Shown here: positions 6,520 to 6,938 of the stretch, piece after piece
How the letters are laid out: every line of letters starts with the position of its first letter
Numbering within the stretch: the stretch's first letter is position 1
Made by a program: the position numbers and the translations under genes
Notes under the pieces: generated by a model
Database searches by the model: none
Seen by the model: only the letters and a program-made list of their open reading frames with translations
What the model was told of the DNA's origin: nothing
DNA from: Thermoguttaceae bacterium
GTDB taxonomy: Bacteria > Planctomycetota > Planctomycetia > Pirellulales > Thermoguttaceae
Assembly: GCA_028695865.1 (NCBI GenBank)
Contig: JAQVID010000165.1
Location: 1 to 6,938 of the forward strand
Direction of reading: 5' to 3'
DNA length: 6,938 nt

Positions 6520-6540
6520 TTGTTTATGCTCTTGTTGTTT
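6506..6540. repeat. Tandem repeat, 15-base unit, 2.3 copies
   Basis: TGTTTATGCTCTTGT occurs at 6506-6520 and 6521-6535 without mismatch, followed by the first five bases of a third copy (6536-6540). Both copies contain TTATGCTC, complementary to GAGCATAA at 6488-6495, so the terminator stem can form with either copy. The array lies a few bases beyond the stop codon of the minus-strand gene. Confidence 0.85.
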
Positions 6541-6544
6541 GAAA

Positions 6545-6938
6545 CTAATCGCAAATGCCGTCTATGTCAATGATGTACATTTGTCGGTCTCCGTCGACTG
6601 CGGTGTCAAGTAGGACCTTTTTGCCGTCGCGGGAGCAATTCGGGTGAAGATCGATTCGCCAGGCATAAGTGAAATCAAGCGGAGAAGTAAACCGTCCGAT
6701 CGCGACCCGCTTGCCCGTCTCCATATTGCACAGATACACGGTTTGCAGCCAATTATCGTTGTCTCCTTTGGCGCGGGTATCGCACAGAACCCAGCGTCCG
6801 TTTGTCCCGGGTACAAGAGTCAAATGAGGGTCGCCGGAGAAAATGTCTTTGCAGACTTCCGCCTTTTGCGTGTTGACATCGAACATATACATGTTGTTCC
6901 CGTGCGATGGAGGCGAGGCCCACGCGATAATGCGATTG
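6545..6938 (-). CDS. Beta-propeller protein, C-terminal fragment (TolB / oligogalacturonate lyase-like)
   Basis: The minus-strand frame stays open to the window edge and ends at TAG 6547-6545, so these 130 codons are the C-terminal end; the ATG at 6892 is internal. The sequence shows blades of a beta-propeller: NMYMFDVNTQKAE, WVLCDTRAKGDND, TVYLCNMETGKR, then HPNCSRDGKKVLLDT and RQMYIIDIDG. The HP..SRDGK..L.D......Q.Y..D pattern is typical of WD40-like/TolB (PD40) repeats and of oligogalacturonate lyases, which are seven-bladed propellers that cleave pectin fragments. Catalytic residues of that enzyme would lie outside the window, so enzyme activity is not shown. The gene converges on the TIM-barrel gene and is thus a separate transcription unit. 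Confidence 0.75.
   Translation of the reverse strand, partial: NRIIAWASPPSHGNNMYMFDVNTQKAEVCKDIFSGDPHLTLVPGTNGRWVLCDTRAKGDNDNWLQTVYLCNMETGKRVAIGRFTSPLDFTYAWRIDLHPNCSRDGKKVLLDTAVDGDRQMYIIDIDGICD

Larger units (their letters stand above)
6181..6544. other. Convergent intergenic region with two terminators
   Basis: This 364-base gap separates converging genes. Frames of about 60-120 codons exist on both strands (for example minus 6186-6554) but their translations are compositionally odd and match nothing known. It holds a terminator for the left gene (6357-6398), a repeat-containing terminator for the right gene (6476-6540), and a weak CTGCCC / GGGCAG pair (6237-6242 and 6284-6289) around a 41-base AT-rich loop. 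Confidence 0.6.

Noticed and set aside
6506..6540. CRISPR-like array
   Set aside because: The units are only 15 bases, directly adjacent with no spacers, and just over two copies are present.
6186..6554. Minus-strand 122-codon frame in the convergent gap
   Set aside because: It runs through both terminators and the tandem repeat and overlaps the end of the propeller gene; composition is not protein-like.

Overview
The window reads as a piece of the chromosome of a Gram-negative, PVC-like bacterium (Planctomycetota, Lentisphaerota or Verrucomicrobiota). The evidence is indirect: a Tat-exported TIM-barrel protein of a heterotroph type common there, a two-module RND/MMPL transporter beside a glyoxalase II-like hydrolase, a glycosidase-like protein, a beta-propeller resembling oligogalacturonate lyases, mostly weak Shine-Dalgarno signals and long gaps between genes. 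No rRNA, tRNA, transposase, phage gene or CRISPR array is visible, and the phylum is an inference.

Layout. Bases 1-1240 hold the 3' part of a glycoside hydrolase-like gene that begins before the window, followed by a hairpin terminator (1278-1305). Bases 1241-2016 form an AT-rich stretch of about 780 bases with no credible gene but several inverted repeats, including a 41-base imperfect palindrome (1628-1668) and a strong hairpin just before the next gene (1946-1983). Bases 2017-2778 encode a metallo-beta-lactamase-fold hydrolase with all metal ligands intact. Twenty-three bases later, 2802-5102 encodes a 766-residue, 12-helix RND/MMPL transporter; the two are probably one operon. A doubtful 69-codon ORF (5057-5266) bridges the transporter and the next gene and ends in an ATGA overlap. 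Bases 5266-6180 encode a Tat-exported TIM-barrel protein of unknown function. The last gene (6545-6938, minus strand) is the C-terminal end of a TolB/oligogalacturonate lyase-like beta-propeller running out of the window. The convergent gap 6181-6544 carries a terminator for each side, the right one built from a 15-base tandem repeat.

How the parts fit: the outer genes (glycosidase-like, exported TIM barrel, propeller) look like carbohydrate-foraging functions, while the central hydrolase-transporter pair looks like a separate envelope or detoxification unit. The least understood parts are the TIM-barrel protein, the transporter with a proton-relay aspartate in only one half, and the structured leader before the hydrolase gene. 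I do not see a clearly new defence or mobile system here.
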